This document shows, piece after piece, positions 10,310 through 18,787 of a stretch of DNA of 64,000 nucleotides. Each line of letters begins with the position of its first letter. The first letter of the stretch is position 1. Location of the stretch: the NCBI RefSeq assembly GCF_029351045.1, contig NZ_JARKIN010000001.1, positions 1,388,001 through 1,452,000 of the forward strand, given 5' to 3'. A program made the position numbers and the translations under genes. The notes below the pieces were generated by a model. That model made no database searches and had not been told where the DNA came from. It saw nothing but the letters and a program-made list of their open reading frames with translations. Source of the stretch: Streptomyces sp. WMMB303 (GTDB taxonomy: Bacteria; Actinomycetota; Actinomycetes; Streptomycetales; Streptomycetaceae).

Positions 10310-11085
10310 CAGATTCCTCCATCGACTGTGAGCGTGGCACCGGTGACGTAGCGGGCGGTGTCCCCCGCGAGGTAGAGGACCGCGCCGGCCACGTCCGCCG
10401 CGGTGCCCAGTCGGCCCAGCGCCGTCATTCCGGCGAGGCGCTCGACGAGCTGCGGGGGCAGCCCCGCGCCCGGCTCGTCCTCGGTCGCGGTGACGCCGGG
10501 CGCGACGGTGTTGACCCGGATCCCCCGGTCGCCGACCTCCTTGCTCAGCGCCCGGCCGAAGCCCACCAGCGCCGCCTTGGAGGCGGAGTAGTGGGTGCCC
10601 AGCGGGCGCCCGCGCAGCGCCACCGACGCGCCGACGTTGACGATCGAGGCGCCGTCGGCCAGCAGTTCGTGCACCGCCCGGGTGACCAGATAGGCGGAGG
10701 TGACGTTGGAGTTCATCAGCCGGTGCCATTCGGCCTCGTCCAGGTCGGCGAACTTGCTGTGGCCGTCGACACCGACGTTGTTGACGAGCACGTCCAGGCC
10801 GCCCAGGTGCGTGCGGCACTCCTCGGCGAGCCGGGTGGCGTCCTGCCCGTCGGTGACGTCGGCGGCCACCAGGTGGTGTCCGGCTCCGCGGGCCGCCAGC
10901 GCGGCCGCCAGGCTGCGCGCGTCGTCACCCGTGGTGCGGTGGGCGACGACGACCCGGGCGCCCGCCTCGGCGAACGCCAGGGCCGTGGTCCGGCCGATGC
11001 CCCGGGTGCCGCCGGTGACCAGGACCCGCTTGCCGGCCAGCCCCGGCCCCGGCAGCACACCGGTGGCCGTACCGGCGGCGCTCAT
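10309..11085 (-). CDS. SDR-family ketoreductase 2 (FabG-like)
   Basis: A 258-residue short-chain reductase with cofactor loop TGGTRGIG near residue 25, active-site YSASKAALVG near residue 165, and C-terminal GATLTVDGG. The usual NNAG is NNVG here, a mild deviation. The start ATG 11085 overlaps the ACP stop (ATGA). Direct genetic linkage to the ACP suggests it acts on the ACP-bound chain, whereas the SDR at 2265-3017 sits with post-PKS oxidases. That division of labour is inference. Confidence 0.9.
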   Translation of the reverse strand: MSAAGTATGVLPGPGLAGKRVLVTGGTRGIGRTTALAFAEAGARVVVAHRTTGDDARSLAAALAARGAGHHLVAADVTDGQDATRLAEECRTHLGGLDVLVNNVGVDGHSKFADLDEAEWHRLMNSNVTSAYLVTRAVHELLADGASIVNVGASVALRGRPLGTHYSASKAALVGFGRALSKEVGDRGIRVNTVAPGVTATEDEPGAGLPPQLVERLAGMTALGRLGTAADVAGAVLYLAGDTARYVTGATLTVDGGI

Positions 11086-11342
11086 ACCGCATCGGGCAGG
11101 TTGGCATTGATCATCTTGAGCAGCAGCCGCGGTGTCTCGGCCTCCACCACGGCGTCGTCGGACAGTTCGACGCCGTACTCGCGCTTGATGACGCCGGTCA
11201 CCTGGAGCAGCGCGAGCGAGTCGTAGCCCAGTTCGAGGAACGGGGTGTCCAGCACCGCCTCGTCGGAGACGTCCGCGTCCTCGGCCTCGCCCGCGCACTC
11301 CAGCAGCTTCTCGGCCAGCTCACGCTGGGTGAAATCGCTCAC
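11082..11342 (-). CDS. Type II PKS acyl carrier protein
   Basis: An 86-residue ACP with the phosphopantetheine site ELGYDSLALLQ (Ser near residue 42) on an acidic helix. GTG 11342 is preceded by GGGAGGA and overlaps the cyclase stop. It is the only stand-alone ACP in the PKS II part of the window, so it should serve the KSalpha/CLF pair although it lies about 4 kb away in a separate operon. Three further carrier domains lie in the acyl module at 28957-35653. Confidence 0.95.
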   Translation of the reverse strand: MSDFTQRELAEKLLECAGEAEDADVSDEAVLDTPFLELGYDSLALLQVTGVIKREYGVELSDDAVVEAETPRLLLKMINANLPDAV

Positions 11343-11677
11343 TGGATCCTCCCTCCGTCTTTCGTCCACACGTAGAACGGGTTCGCCATCGCGTCCTTGG
11401 GTTCCTTCCAGTTCGGGTCGTAGGGCGACACGCACTGCGCGAGGCGGGTGTTGATGTCGTCGTAGAGAGGGTGACTGCGGGCGCGGTAGAGGTTGGGGGT
11501 GATGTCGTCGTCCGCCTCCACGAGGTGGAAGTACAGGTCGTGGAAGCTGAAGAGCGTCCGCCGCGCGACCCCCACCATGTGGGGCAGCTCGGTCCCGTCC
11601 GACTCCTCGAAGATGCTGGCGATGGAGTCGGCCCTGCCCGGCTCCATCCGCGCCACTATGAGCGTCCGGTGTGCCAC
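11339..11677 (-). CDS. TcmI-family polyketide cyclase
   Basis: A 112-residue small cyclase of the TcmI/WhiE-ORFVII family. HRTLIVARMEPG begins the first strand, and LFSFHDLYFHLVEADDDI and the SHPLYDDINTRLAQCVSPYDPNW region are characteristic. Such enzymes close later rings of tetra- and pentacyclic aromatics. GTG 11677 has a good AAGGAGG site about 7 bases upstream and is the only plausible start. It is followed immediately by the ACP (GTGA overlap). Confidence 0.93.
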   Translation of the reverse strand: MAHRTLIVARMEPGRADSIASIFEESDGTELPHMVGVARRTLFSFHDLYFHLVEADDDITPNLYRARSHPLYDDINTRLAQCVSPYDPNWKEPKDAMANPFYVWTKDGGRIQ

Positions 11678-11847
11678 CGTCGGCCTCCTTGGGGAAGGTG
11701 TGGAGCAGCCCGTCCCGGTCGGTCGGCGGGCCTGGCGGGCAGCGTGCCAGCGGCCTCTGGAGCCCCGCTCAATCCCGCCGCGGCCCCGGTGCGCCGCCCG
11801 CCCCCTCGCTTTCCACGTCCCGCGCTGCCGGGGCCGGTCCGGCGCGG

Positions 11848-13101
11848 TCAGCGCAGCGGACCGGTGATCACCGTGTTCCGCAGGGCCGCCTCCTGGGAGA
11901 GCAGCAGCGGCCTGCCGACCGTCCGGCCCTCCCGGCGGACACCGCTGGCGTGCGCGCCGTATCCGCCGCAGGGCAGATTGCCGTCCTCGGTGTCGAAAGG
12001 GGTGGCGTCGCGCAGCACGACGGCCGTGCCCAGGGTCCGTCCGGTCAGCCGCGGCTCGCCGAGGACCGCCGCGTACATCCCGCGCTCCAGCTCCAGGGGG
12101 TGCCGGGCCCAGCAGCGCAGCATCTCCGGGTCCTCGTAGGGGACGACGCAGAAGAGCGGCCCGGAGAGGGCGGGCGGATGGAAGTCGGGGTCCTCGTCGA
12201 ACACCAGCAGGGAGGGCTCGACCTGCATCCGCTCCGGCTCCGTCCGGCCCCCGGCCACCACCCGGTCGGCGTGCTCGGTCAGGAAACGGTCGGCGCCCTC
12301 CACGGCCTCTCCGTAGGTGAGGGCGGTGAGCACGGCGTCGGGCCAGCCACGGGCGCCCACCGTCAGTACGGACAGTTCGGCGCGCAACCGGTCGACCAGC
12401 GCGTCCAGCCGCAGCCGGTGGACGAACAGCACGTCGGGGCAGAGCCGGTGCTGCCCGGAGTTGTAGAGCCGGGCGCGCAGCACCGCCCGGCAGGCGGCAT
12501 CCGGATCGGCCCGCGGGCCGACCACCAGCGGGTTGGGCGCGGGCCCTGACAGCAGGAAGAGCGGACCGTCGCCGATCTCGGTCATCAGCTTCCCGCCCGC
12601 CGTGGCGGATCCGGTGAAGACGACGGCGTCGGACTCCGCGCAGACGGGCGTGAAGTCGTGCTGCGCGGCGTCGGTGAACCGGATCCGGGCGGCCAGCGCG
12701 GGGTCGAGGCCGCGGCTGACGGTCCGGTGCACCTCCAGGGCCGTCTCCCGGATCCGGGGCGTGGGCCGGACGACGACCTCGTCGCAGTAGAGCGCGGGCA
12801 CCAGGCAGTGGCGCACGTAGGAGTAGAGCGCGGTGTCCTGCGGGAGCACGACGGAGACCCGGGAGAGCTGCGGCACTCCGGTACGGGCCAGCTCCCACGG
12901 CGCCCCGGCCACCGTGCGGAGCGAGCGCAGCAGTTCGTCGCGGGCACTGGCGCAGGTGGCGAGCCGGGTCAGGGCCGCCAGCAGTTCGGCGCGGCCGTCG
13001 AGCAGCGCGGCTGCCGCGCCGGTGGCCCGCTCGTGCACCGCCTCCAGGTCGGGCCACGGGCGGGTGACGGATTCCAGCACGGGCATGACGGGCTGGGTCA
13101 T
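11848..13101 (-). CDS. Aldehyde-dehydrogenase-fold protein with degenerate active site
   Basis: A 417-residue protein recognisable as ALDH superfamily from VVFTGSATAGGKLM near residue 160, LSGPAPNPLVV near 184 and RLYNSGQHRLCP near 211. Usual family length is about 480, so it is short. Two catalytic elements are altered. The general-base Glu of the E-L-G-G-K-N-P block reads L-L-S-G-P-A-P-N-P. The nucleophilic Cys, normally two residues after G-Q, is Arg219, with a Cys only at 221. It may therefore be an acyl-thioester reductase variant or non-catalytic. ATG 13101 follows GAGGAG. It heads the ACP operon. Confidence 0.72.
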   Translation of the reverse strand: MTQPVMPVLESVTRPWPDLEAVHERATGAAAALLDGRAELLAALTRLATCASARDELLRSLRTVAGAPWELARTGVPQLSRVSVVLPQDTALYSYVRHCLVPALYCDEVVVRPTPRIRETALEVHRTVSRGLDPALAARIRFTDAAQHDFTPVCAESDAVVFTGSATAGGKLMTEIGDGPLFLLSGPAPNPLVVGPRADPDAACRAVLRARLYNSGQHRLCPDVLFVHRLRLDALVDRLRAELSVLTVGARGWPDAVLTALTYGEAVEGADRFLTEHADRVVAGGRTEPERMQVEPSLLVFDEDPDFHPPALSGPLFCVVPYEDPEMLRCWARHPLELERGMYAAVLGEPRLTGRTLGTAVVLRDATPFDTEDGNLPCGGYGAHASGVRREGRTVGRPLLLSQEAALRNTVITGPLR

Positions 13102-13325
13102 GGAGGACTCCTCGGGCACGGGCGGGTCCGCTCCCACCGGTTGCTTCAACCGGCACTCGACCCCGCCGGGTTACCTTTCCCTGCGGCTCACCGCCGCATT
13201 TCCGAGGAATCACCGATTTCGTGTATGTCAGCTCTGTGAGGGTGATTTCAGCGTAGGGGGTTCGGAGGCGGGGTGTCGAGAGGGCCGCCTCGGACCGGGC
13301 GGCCGGACCAGGAGGGGACCCGTCC
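13102..13325. promoter_or_regulatory. Divergent promoter region with a second possible SARP repeat
   Basis: This gap separates the minus-strand ACP operon from the plus-strand gene at 13326. At 13145-13162 there are heptamers TTCAACC and CTCGACC with an 11-base period, matching each other at five of seven positions and resembling the pair at 7205. Ribosome sites lie at each end (GAGGAG before 13101; AGGAGGGG before 13326). Confidence 0.4.
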
Positions 13326-14786
13326 ATGACGCTGACCGCCCGCACCGGACCCGCCGCCCGCATCCGATCCGCGGAACCGCCCGGGGAGACCGCGCCCTGG
13401 GAGGGGCAGCCGCTGACCGACCACTGGGACACCGTCCGCGCCCTGGTGCGCTCCGCGCACCGGCGGCCGGCCGGGCCGGGCCCCGGCGACGGGCGGGACC
13501 CGGCCGGCTTCGTGCCGTACGCCGAACTCCCGGCCCTCGACGGCCCGCTGCGCGGCTATCTGGCAGCGGCCGGGACGCGGGTCACCCGGCTGCCCGACCA
13601 TCGGGGCGTCCGCTGGCAGTTGTTCGACCACTGCACCGCCTCCGAGGGCCGCACGGCGCAGCCGGACGCGGCGCTGCTGCTCATCGCGCGGGCCGTGCAG
13701 CACACGCGGCGGACCGGCCGGCGGATCGCGCTGCTCGCGCCGTCGTCCGGCAACCTGGCGAGCGCGCTGCGCGAGGCGCTGCTGCGCACCCACCGGTACG
13801 GGCTGGCCCAGCCGGACCAGGTGCGGGTGATCGCGCTGGTGCCCGCCGCCGCCCGGCACCGGGTGGCCGACTCGCCGCTGGCCCGCCACCCGGAGCTGCG
13901 GCGGCGCAACCCCCTGGTCGTCCACCACGGTGCGGAGCCGGGCTCGGTGCACGAACTGGCCGCCGCCTACTGCCGGGCGCACGCCCGGGCACTGCACACC
14001 GGGACGGGAACCGCACTGTGGTACATCCGCGACCCCGTCGAGCACCGGGCAGCGGCCGCACTGCGCGCGTTCGTGGAGCGGGACGCGCTGGGCGCGGCGC
14101 CCGCGGCGGGCCGGGTGCACGCGCAGACCGCCGACACCGGATCCGCGGCGCTGGGGCACCGCGCGGGCAGCGTCCTGGCGGCGGACGGCGCGGCCGACGC
14201 GGCGGGGCCGCGTCCGCTGCTGGTGCAGCAGCCGCGCACCTGCGGGCTGGTGCTCCGGCTGCTGACCGGCTCGTGCTCCCTGGAGGGCGCGCCCCGGTAC
14301 CGGTACGACGCGGCGCGCGGCCTGTACCACCAGGCTTCGGGCACCCCCGACCCGCACTTCCCCCGTACAGCGCACCACCCCGAGGAGGTCGTGGAACCCG
14401 CCTTCTTCACCCGGGCGCCCGGCACGGCACCGGAGGTGAGCGCGCTGCTGCGCGCCCACGGGGGTACCGGGATCGTCGTCTCCCGCTACGAGTGCCTGGC
14501 CCGCTATCCGTCCCTGCGCGCCCTGCTGGCCCCGGCCGGTGTCGCGCTGCCCGCCGACCCGGCCCGGTTGGCCGACTGGTCGCTGGTGATGGCGCTGACC
14601 GGGGCCCTGAACGCGGCCGAGCGCGGCCTGCCGGCCGCTCCGGAGGTGGTGGTGCACCGCACCGCTGCGCACAGCGCCGCGGACCGCGCCCCGGTACCCG
14701 GCCCACTGGCCCGGTACGCGGACTCCGCGGACGAACTGCACGCCGTACTGACCGGGGCGCTCGACGACCGTGGGCGGTCGTGGTGA
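13326..14786 (+). CDS. Unknown protein with PLP-synthase-like fold signature and no lysine (possible DUF6002 type)
   Basis: This 486-residue protein is not confidently recognised. The segment LLAPSSGNLASALREAL near residue 139 resembles the SSGN phosphate-binding loop of fold-type II PLP enzymes (threonine synthase, cysteine synthase). However, the entire protein contains no lysine, and the place where the PLP lysine should lie reads T-A-S-E-G-R-T. It therefore cannot make a PLP Schiff base. It may be a DUF6002-like protein; this is from memory and uncertain. It is coupled by GTGA overlap to the next gene, so the two probably act together. Cytoplasmic, no signal peptide. RBS AGGAGGGG lies upstream of ATG 13326. 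Confidence 0.7.
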   Translation: MTLTARTGPAARIRSAEPPGETAPWEGQPLTDHWDTVRALVRSAHRRPAGPGPGDGRDPAGFVPYAELPALDGPLRGYLAAAGTRVTRLPDHRGVRWQLFDHCTASEGRTAQPDAALLLIARAVQHTRRTGRRIALLAPSSGNLASALREALLRTHRYGLAQPDQVRVIALVPAAARHRVADSPLARHPELRRRNPLVVHHGAEPGSVHELAAAYCRAHARALHTGTGTALWYIRDPVEHRAAAALRAFVERDALGAAPAAGRVHAQTADTGSAALGHRAGSVLAADGAADAAGPRPLLVQQPRTCGLVLRLLTGSCSLEGAPRYRYDAARGLYHQASGTPDPHFPRTAHHPEEVVEPAFFTRAPGTAPEVSALLRAHGGTGIVVSRYECLARYPSLRALLAPAGVALPADPARLADWSLVMALTGALNAAERGLPAAPEVVVHRTAAHSAADRAPVPGPLARYADSADELHAVLTGALDDRGRSW

Positions 14787-16084
14787 CGGGCGCCGGGATC
14801 CCGCCCGGCGCCGGTGGGCCCGGCGGTGGGCCGGCCGCCATGGTGCCCGGCGAGGCCGTGCGCGTCGGGCGGGCCGCCGCCGGCCTCCCCGCGCAGGGGC
14901 CGCTGCCCGCACGGCCGTTCGTGCTGCCGCGCGGCCGCTACGACGAGCTCTTCGAGACCGCGGCGACGTTGCTGACGCTGGTGCGCCGGGCGGTGCTGGC
15001 GCTCGGACCCACCTGGCCCGAACGGCTCGTCGCACTCGGCGCCGACCCCGCCGACCATCCCCCGCACTCGGGGCTGGAGACGGTGGAGACCGAGTGCTGT
15101 GCCCTGCTGGCCGGTGCCGACTTCCTGGTCGGGACGGGCGGGCCGCGACTGCTGGGCCTGGACACCGGCGGAACACTCGGCAGTCACCGGGAGACGGGGG
15201 TGCTCACCCGCGCCTGGCAGCGCGCCGCGGCCGCACCGCCGGAGGGACCGCTGTTCGGGCACGATCCGCGGACCGTACGCGCCGCCGCGCTCGCCGACCT
15301 GTGCGCACGCCGGGGACTGCCGCGCACGGTGGCCCTCATCGGCCCCGGCTTCCACCCCGACGAACTGCGCGAGCTGCGGGCGCACGGCTTCATCGCCGAC
15401 CTGCTGCCCGGCACCGGCGCCCGGGACGGACCGGACCGGCGGAGCTACGCGCTGGGCCTGTTCGGCGGCGCGCCCACGACGGCCGGCGGAGCCGCCGCCC
15501 TGCCGAAGGCGTACCGTGCGGGCCTGCTGCTGCCGCAGCCGAGCAGCGCGCTGCTGGCCGACAAGCGGGCCCTCGCACTGGTCTCCGAAGGGCTGCCCTG
15601 GATGACCCGGGGCGAGCGGGCGCTGGTGGAACGCCGGCTGCCGTGGACCCGGATCACCCTGGCCGGGCGCACCACCTGGCACGGGACCGAACGGGACCTG
15701 CCGGGCCTGGTGCTCGAGGAACCCGAACGGTTCGTGCTCAAGCGGGCGGTCGCGGGAAGCGGGCCGGTCCTGGCCGGCCACGCGACGGAGCCGGCGGTCT
15801 GGGCGGCGGCGGTACGGCGCGCCTTCGGCCTCGGCGACAGCGTGGTGCAGGAATATGTGCGACCGGCGCCCCACCCGGTGGAGCTGAGCGACGGCACGGC
15901 CGCCCCGCGGGCCGTGCGCGCGGCCGCTCCGGTGCTCAGCCCGCTGCTGTTCGCCGGGCGGCCGGGCGGGTGCCGGGTCAGCTTCCCGGCACTCGCCCTC
16001 CCGGCGTCCGGTGCCGGCCCCTCCCGCCTCCCGACCGGCCTCCCGGCCGACGCCGTGCTGGCGGGCCGGGAGACGTCAGGCTGA
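14783..16084 (+). CDS. Probable circularly permuted ATP-grasp-type protein
   Basis: A 433-residue protein. The C-terminal part resembles circularly permuted ATP-grasp ligases. A D-K-R-A-L-A-L-V-S-E segment (about residues 258-267) is followed by LPWTRITLAG, FVLKRAVAGSGPVLAG with a likely ATP-binding Lys, and VVQEYVRP. The N-terminal half has a Rossmann-like TVALIGPGFHPDELRELRAHGF segment. Such proteins form amide bonds between carboxylates and amines. GTG 14783 overlaps the previous stop. The partner protein and location inside the cluster suggest it attaches an amine or amino acid to a cluster product. Family assignment is tentative. Confidence 0.6.
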   Translation: MTGAGIPPGAGGPGGGPAAMVPGEAVRVGRAAAGLPAQGPLPARPFVLPRGRYDELFETAATLLTLVRRAVLALGPTWPERLVALGADPADHPPHSGLETVETECCALLAGADFLVGTGGPRLLGLDTGGTLGSHRETGVLTRAWQRAAAAPPEGPLFGHDPRTVRAAALADLCARRGLPRTVALIGPGFHPDELRELRAHGFIADLLPGTGARDGPDRRSYALGLFGGAPTTAGGAAALPKAYRAGLLLPQPSSALLADKRALALVSEGLPWMTRGERALVERRLPWTRITLAGRTTWHGTERDLPGLVLEEPERFVLKRAVAGSGPVLAGHATEPAVWAAAVRRAFGLGDSVVQEYVRPAPHPVELSDGTAAPRAVRAAAPVLSPLLFAGRPGGCRVSFPALALPASGAGPSRLPTGLPADAVLAGRETSG

Positions 16085-16089
16085 GACCG

Positions 16090-16944
16090 TCAGCCGCCGC
16101 GCAGCGCCCTCAGCGGCCCCCCGCTGCCGCTGAAGGCCGCGTCGCGGGCGGCGCCGGTCAGCTCCAGTTCGACCGAGGAGTCGAGCACGGCGCACTGGAG
16201 ACGTTGCAGGTCGGGTGAGGGATCCAGGCCCAGCTCGCGGGAGAGGACGCCGCGCAGCCGCTGGTAGACCTCCAGCGCGTTGCCGCGTCTGCCCGAACGG
16301 TAGAGCGCGAGCATGAGCTGCGCCTGGACCCCTTCGTGCAGCGGATGCTGGGCGGCGAGTCCGGAGAGTTCGCCCACCAGCTCGTGGTGCCGGCCCAGGC
16401 TGAGGTCGACCTCGATGCGCTGGTTGAGGATGCCCAGCCGGGATTCCTCGAGCCGGGTCGCCTCGATCTCCAGCAGCGGACCGCACTGCACGTCCACCAG
16501 CGCGGGGCCGCGCCACAGCTCCAGGGCCCGGCGGAAGGAGGCGGAGGCGCCGACGAAGTCGCCGGCCTCCAGCGCCCGGTGTCCCGCGCCGGAGAGCCGC
16601 TCGAACTCGCAGACGTCGACCATTCCGCCCTGGGTGTCGAGCAGATAGCCGCCGGACTCGGTGATCAGCACGCTCTTGGCGCCGTGCGGCAGATCGGGGT
16701 GGTGCCGGTCGCCCAGGGCGGCCGCGATGAGGTTGCGCAGCTGCAGCACATACGTCTGGAGCGTGGTCTGCACGCTGCGCGGCGGGGCCTCCCCCCACAG
16801 TTCCTCCACCAGGGAGGCGACGGAGACCACTTGGTCCGGGTAGAGCGCCAGCAGGGCCAGCACCTTTCTCGGTTTGACCGCGGTCGGGACGACGGAGACC
16901 CCCGACTGGACGACCCGGCAGGGTCCCAGCACACTGATGTCCAT
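16090..16944 (-). CDS. SARP-family transcriptional activator 1
   Basis: A 284-residue regulator with an N-terminal OmpR-type winged helix (MDISVLGPCRVV, KPRKVLALLALYPDQVVSVASLVEELWG, LQTYVLQLRNLI) and a bacterial transcriptional activation domain (LSLGRHHELVGELSGLAAQHPLHEGVQAQLMLALYRSGRRGNALEVYQRLRGVL). There is no NB-ARC or TPR extension, so it is the small ActII-ORF4 type. It is a likely pathway-specific activator binding heptamer repeats. It faces the ATP-grasp gene with only 5 bases between the stops, and lies 39 bases downstream of the thioesterase gene, so the two are probably co-transcribed. Confidence 0.95.
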   Translation of the reverse strand: MDISVLGPCRVVQSGVSVVPTAVKPRKVLALLALYPDQVVSVASLVEELWGEAPPRSVQTTLQTYVLQLRNLIAAALGDRHHPDLPHGAKSVLITESGGYLLDTQGGMVDVCEFERLSGAGHRALEAGDFVGASASFRRALELWRGPALVDVQCGPLLEIEATRLEESRLGILNQRIEVDLSLGRHHELVGELSGLAAQHPLHEGVQAQLMLALYRSGRRGNALEVYQRLRGVLSRELGLDPSPDLQRLQCAVLDSSVELELTGAARDAAFSGSGGPLRALRGG

Positions 16945-16983
16945 CTCTCGCTCCCTTCGGGTGCGTTCTCGGACTGCTTCGGA

Positions 16984-17817
16984 CTAGGTGGACGGATCGG
17001 GCAGTGGTGCGGCGCACTGCTTCGGGCCGTTGCGGCGCAGTTGTGCCGCCAGCAGCTCGGGCAGGACGGTGTCGCGTACGAAGAAGTGGCCTCCGGGGAC
17101 CGGGTGCTGCACGAACGGGCCGCTCGCCCAGCGGCGCCACTCGGCGACGGCGGCGGCCGGAGCCGCCTCGTCCCCGGTGCCGGCGAACACGTGCAGGGGA
17201 CAGTCGAGCGGGGCGTCCCAGTCCGGGTCCGCCGCGCCGTCGAGCGCGCGCAGGCTGGCGGCGAGCCGCAGGTCGTCGCGCATCGTGGAGAGCAGGGTGC
17301 GCAGCCAGTCCGGACGCTCGAACATGTACGGGGGCAGCGTGCCGTACCGGTTCAGCGCGGCCAGCAGCGCCGTGTCGGGCAGGTCGTGCTGGTCGGTCAG
17401 CGGGGTCGGCAGGTGCGGCGGCGGGCAGGCTCCCAGCCCGACCAGCACCGGCGCCGCCCGGCCCGCGCGGCGAATCCGCTGCGCGAAGCGGTAGGCCACC
17501 AGCGCGCCGAGGCTGTGCCCGTAGAGTGCGTAGGGCTGGTCCAGCAGCGGGCCGAGCTGCGCGTCGAGTTCGTCCAGCAGCACGGACGCCTCGGTGATGC
17601 GCGGCTCACGCAGCCGGGTCTCCCGGCCGGGGAGCCGGACGGGCAGCACGCACACACTCGGGTCGAACCCGCGGCGCCAGCGCGCGAAGGTGAGCGCGCC
17701 GGCGCCCGCGTGGTGGAAGCAGAACAGCCGCAGTCCGCCGTCGGCGAGCTCCCGTCCGGAGGCGGGCGAGGCGTGCGTCGTGCGTGGTTCGGGAGGTGCC
17801 GCGAGATACGCGTTCAT
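16984..17817 (-). CDS. Type II thioesterase
   Basis: A 277-residue alpha/beta-hydrolase of the GrsT/RifR editing-thioesterase family. Landmarks are RLFCFHHAGAGALTF near residue 29, the nucleophile GHSLGALVAYRFA near residue 100, and terminal GGHFFVRD with the catalytic His. It removes wrong acyl groups from carrier-protein arms, so it serves the modular KS-AT-ACP and free ACPs or a PKS/NRPS system rather than a classic type II PKS alone. It is flanked by two SARP genes in the same direction. The N-terminal 28 residues are low-complexity. Confidence 0.93.
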   Translation of the reverse strand: MNAYLAAPPEPRTTHASPASGRELADGGLRLFCFHHAGAGALTFARWRRGFDPSVCVLPVRLPGRETRLREPRITEASVLLDELDAQLGPLLDQPYALYGHSLGALVAYRFAQRIRRAGRAAPVLVGLGACPPPHLPTPLTDQHDLPDTALLAALNRYGTLPPYMFERPDWLRTLLSTMRDDLRLAASLRALDGAADPDWDAPLDCPLHVFAGTGDEAAPAAAVAEWRRWASGPFVQHPVPGGHFFVRDTVLPELLAAQLRRNGPKQCAAPLPDPST

Positions 17818-17929
17818 CCCTCCCCCCTTCCCCCGTCCCGATGACGGGGCCGGTCGTCGAGGGCCAGATGTTCACGACCGACGCTGGACGACAGCTTGAA
17901 GCGGGGTGGAACCGGCCCTGGGAGGGCCC

Positions 17930-18787
17930 CTACCCCGCGAGGCCCGCCGCCGCGCCGGCCTCGGCGCCGCGCCAGGCGGCCAGTGCGTCCTCGCCCCGGA
18001 GAATGGCCTGGTGCAGGCGGTCGATCCGGGGCGAGGGCTCCAGGCCCAGCTCCTCCACGAGGGTGGCGCGCAGCCGCCGGAAGGCGACCAGCGCGTCGGA
18101 GGAGCGGCCGTCCTGATGGAAAGCGACCATGAGCAGCGCGTGCAGGTTCTCGTAGAGCGGGTAGCGGCCGCGCAGGGCGCACAGCTCGCCCAGCACCTCG
18201 CGGTGCCGCCCCAGCCGCAGATCCGCGTCGATCCGCCGCTCCAGCGCACCCAGCCTGCTCTCCTCCAGCCGGGTGGCCTCGATGGCGAGGTGCTTGCCGT
18301 GCGGCAGGTCGGCGAGCGCGGGACCGCGCCACAACCCGAGTGCCTCGTCCAGCAGCCGCGCCGCCTTGACCATGTCCCCGGCCTCGTAGGCCGCGTGCCC
18401 GTTGCGGGTGAGCTGCGCGAACTGCAGCGCGTCGACATCGGCGTCGGCGATCTCCAGCTGGTAGCCGCCGTGCCGGGTGGCGAGGATGTGCTTGTCCCCG
18501 GGCCCGAGCGGATCGCGCGGCGCGGCGCCGACCGCGGGCAGCGTGCCCTGGTCGCCGAGCGCCGCGCGGAGCCTGCGGCGCAGTTGCAGGATGTAGGTCT
18601 GGAGCGTGGTGGGGGCGCTGCGCGGGGGCCCGGCGCCCCAGACCTCCTCCATGAGGTCGGACACCGGCACGATGTGCCGGCTGTGGAGCGCGAGCAGAGC
18701 CAGGATCTGCCGCGGCTTGGCCGCGCTCGGCGCGATCGAGGCGCCCGCCGTCTCGGCGTGCAGAGTTCCCAGTACCCTGATGCGCAT
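17930..18787 (-). CDS. SARP-family transcriptional activator 2
   Basis: A 285-residue protein with the same two-domain layout as SARP 1: winged helix (MRIRVLGTLHAE, KPRQILALLALHSRHIVPVSDLMEEVWG, LQTYILQLRRRLRAALG) and BTAD (LRLGRHREVLGELCALRGRYPLYENLHALLMVAFHQDGRSSDALVAFRRLRATL). It is close to SARP 1 and probably an old duplication. It is transcribed divergently from the RiPP precursor gene at 19103, with two inverted repeats in the gap, so it may control that promoter as well as the PKS operons. Confidence 0.95.
   Translation of the reverse strand: MRIRVLGTLHAETAGASIAPSAAKPRQILALLALHSRHIVPVSDLMEEVWGAGPPRSAPTTLQTYILQLRRRLRAALGDQGTLPAVGAAPRDPLGPGDKHILATRHGGYQLEIADADVDALQFAQLTRNGHAAYEAGDMVKAARLLDEALGLWRGPALADLPHGKHLAIEATRLEESRLGALERRIDADLRLGRHREVLGELCALRGRYPLYENLHALLMVAFHQDGRSSDALVAFRRLRATLVEELGLEPSPRIDRLHQAILRGEDALAAWRGAEAGAAAGLAG

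Noticed and set aside
12833-14782. In-frame extension upstream of the ATP-grasp gene, giving a 1083-codon frame
   Set aside because: It crosses the ALDH promoter and antisense to that gene; the GTG at 14783 overlaps the previous stop, and the lysine-free protein occupies the other frame with a proper ribosome site.
13326-14786. Assignment as a PLP-dependent threonine/cysteine synthase-type enzyme
   Set aside because: No lysine anywhere in the protein, so no internal aldimine is possible; only the SSGN-like loop supports it.
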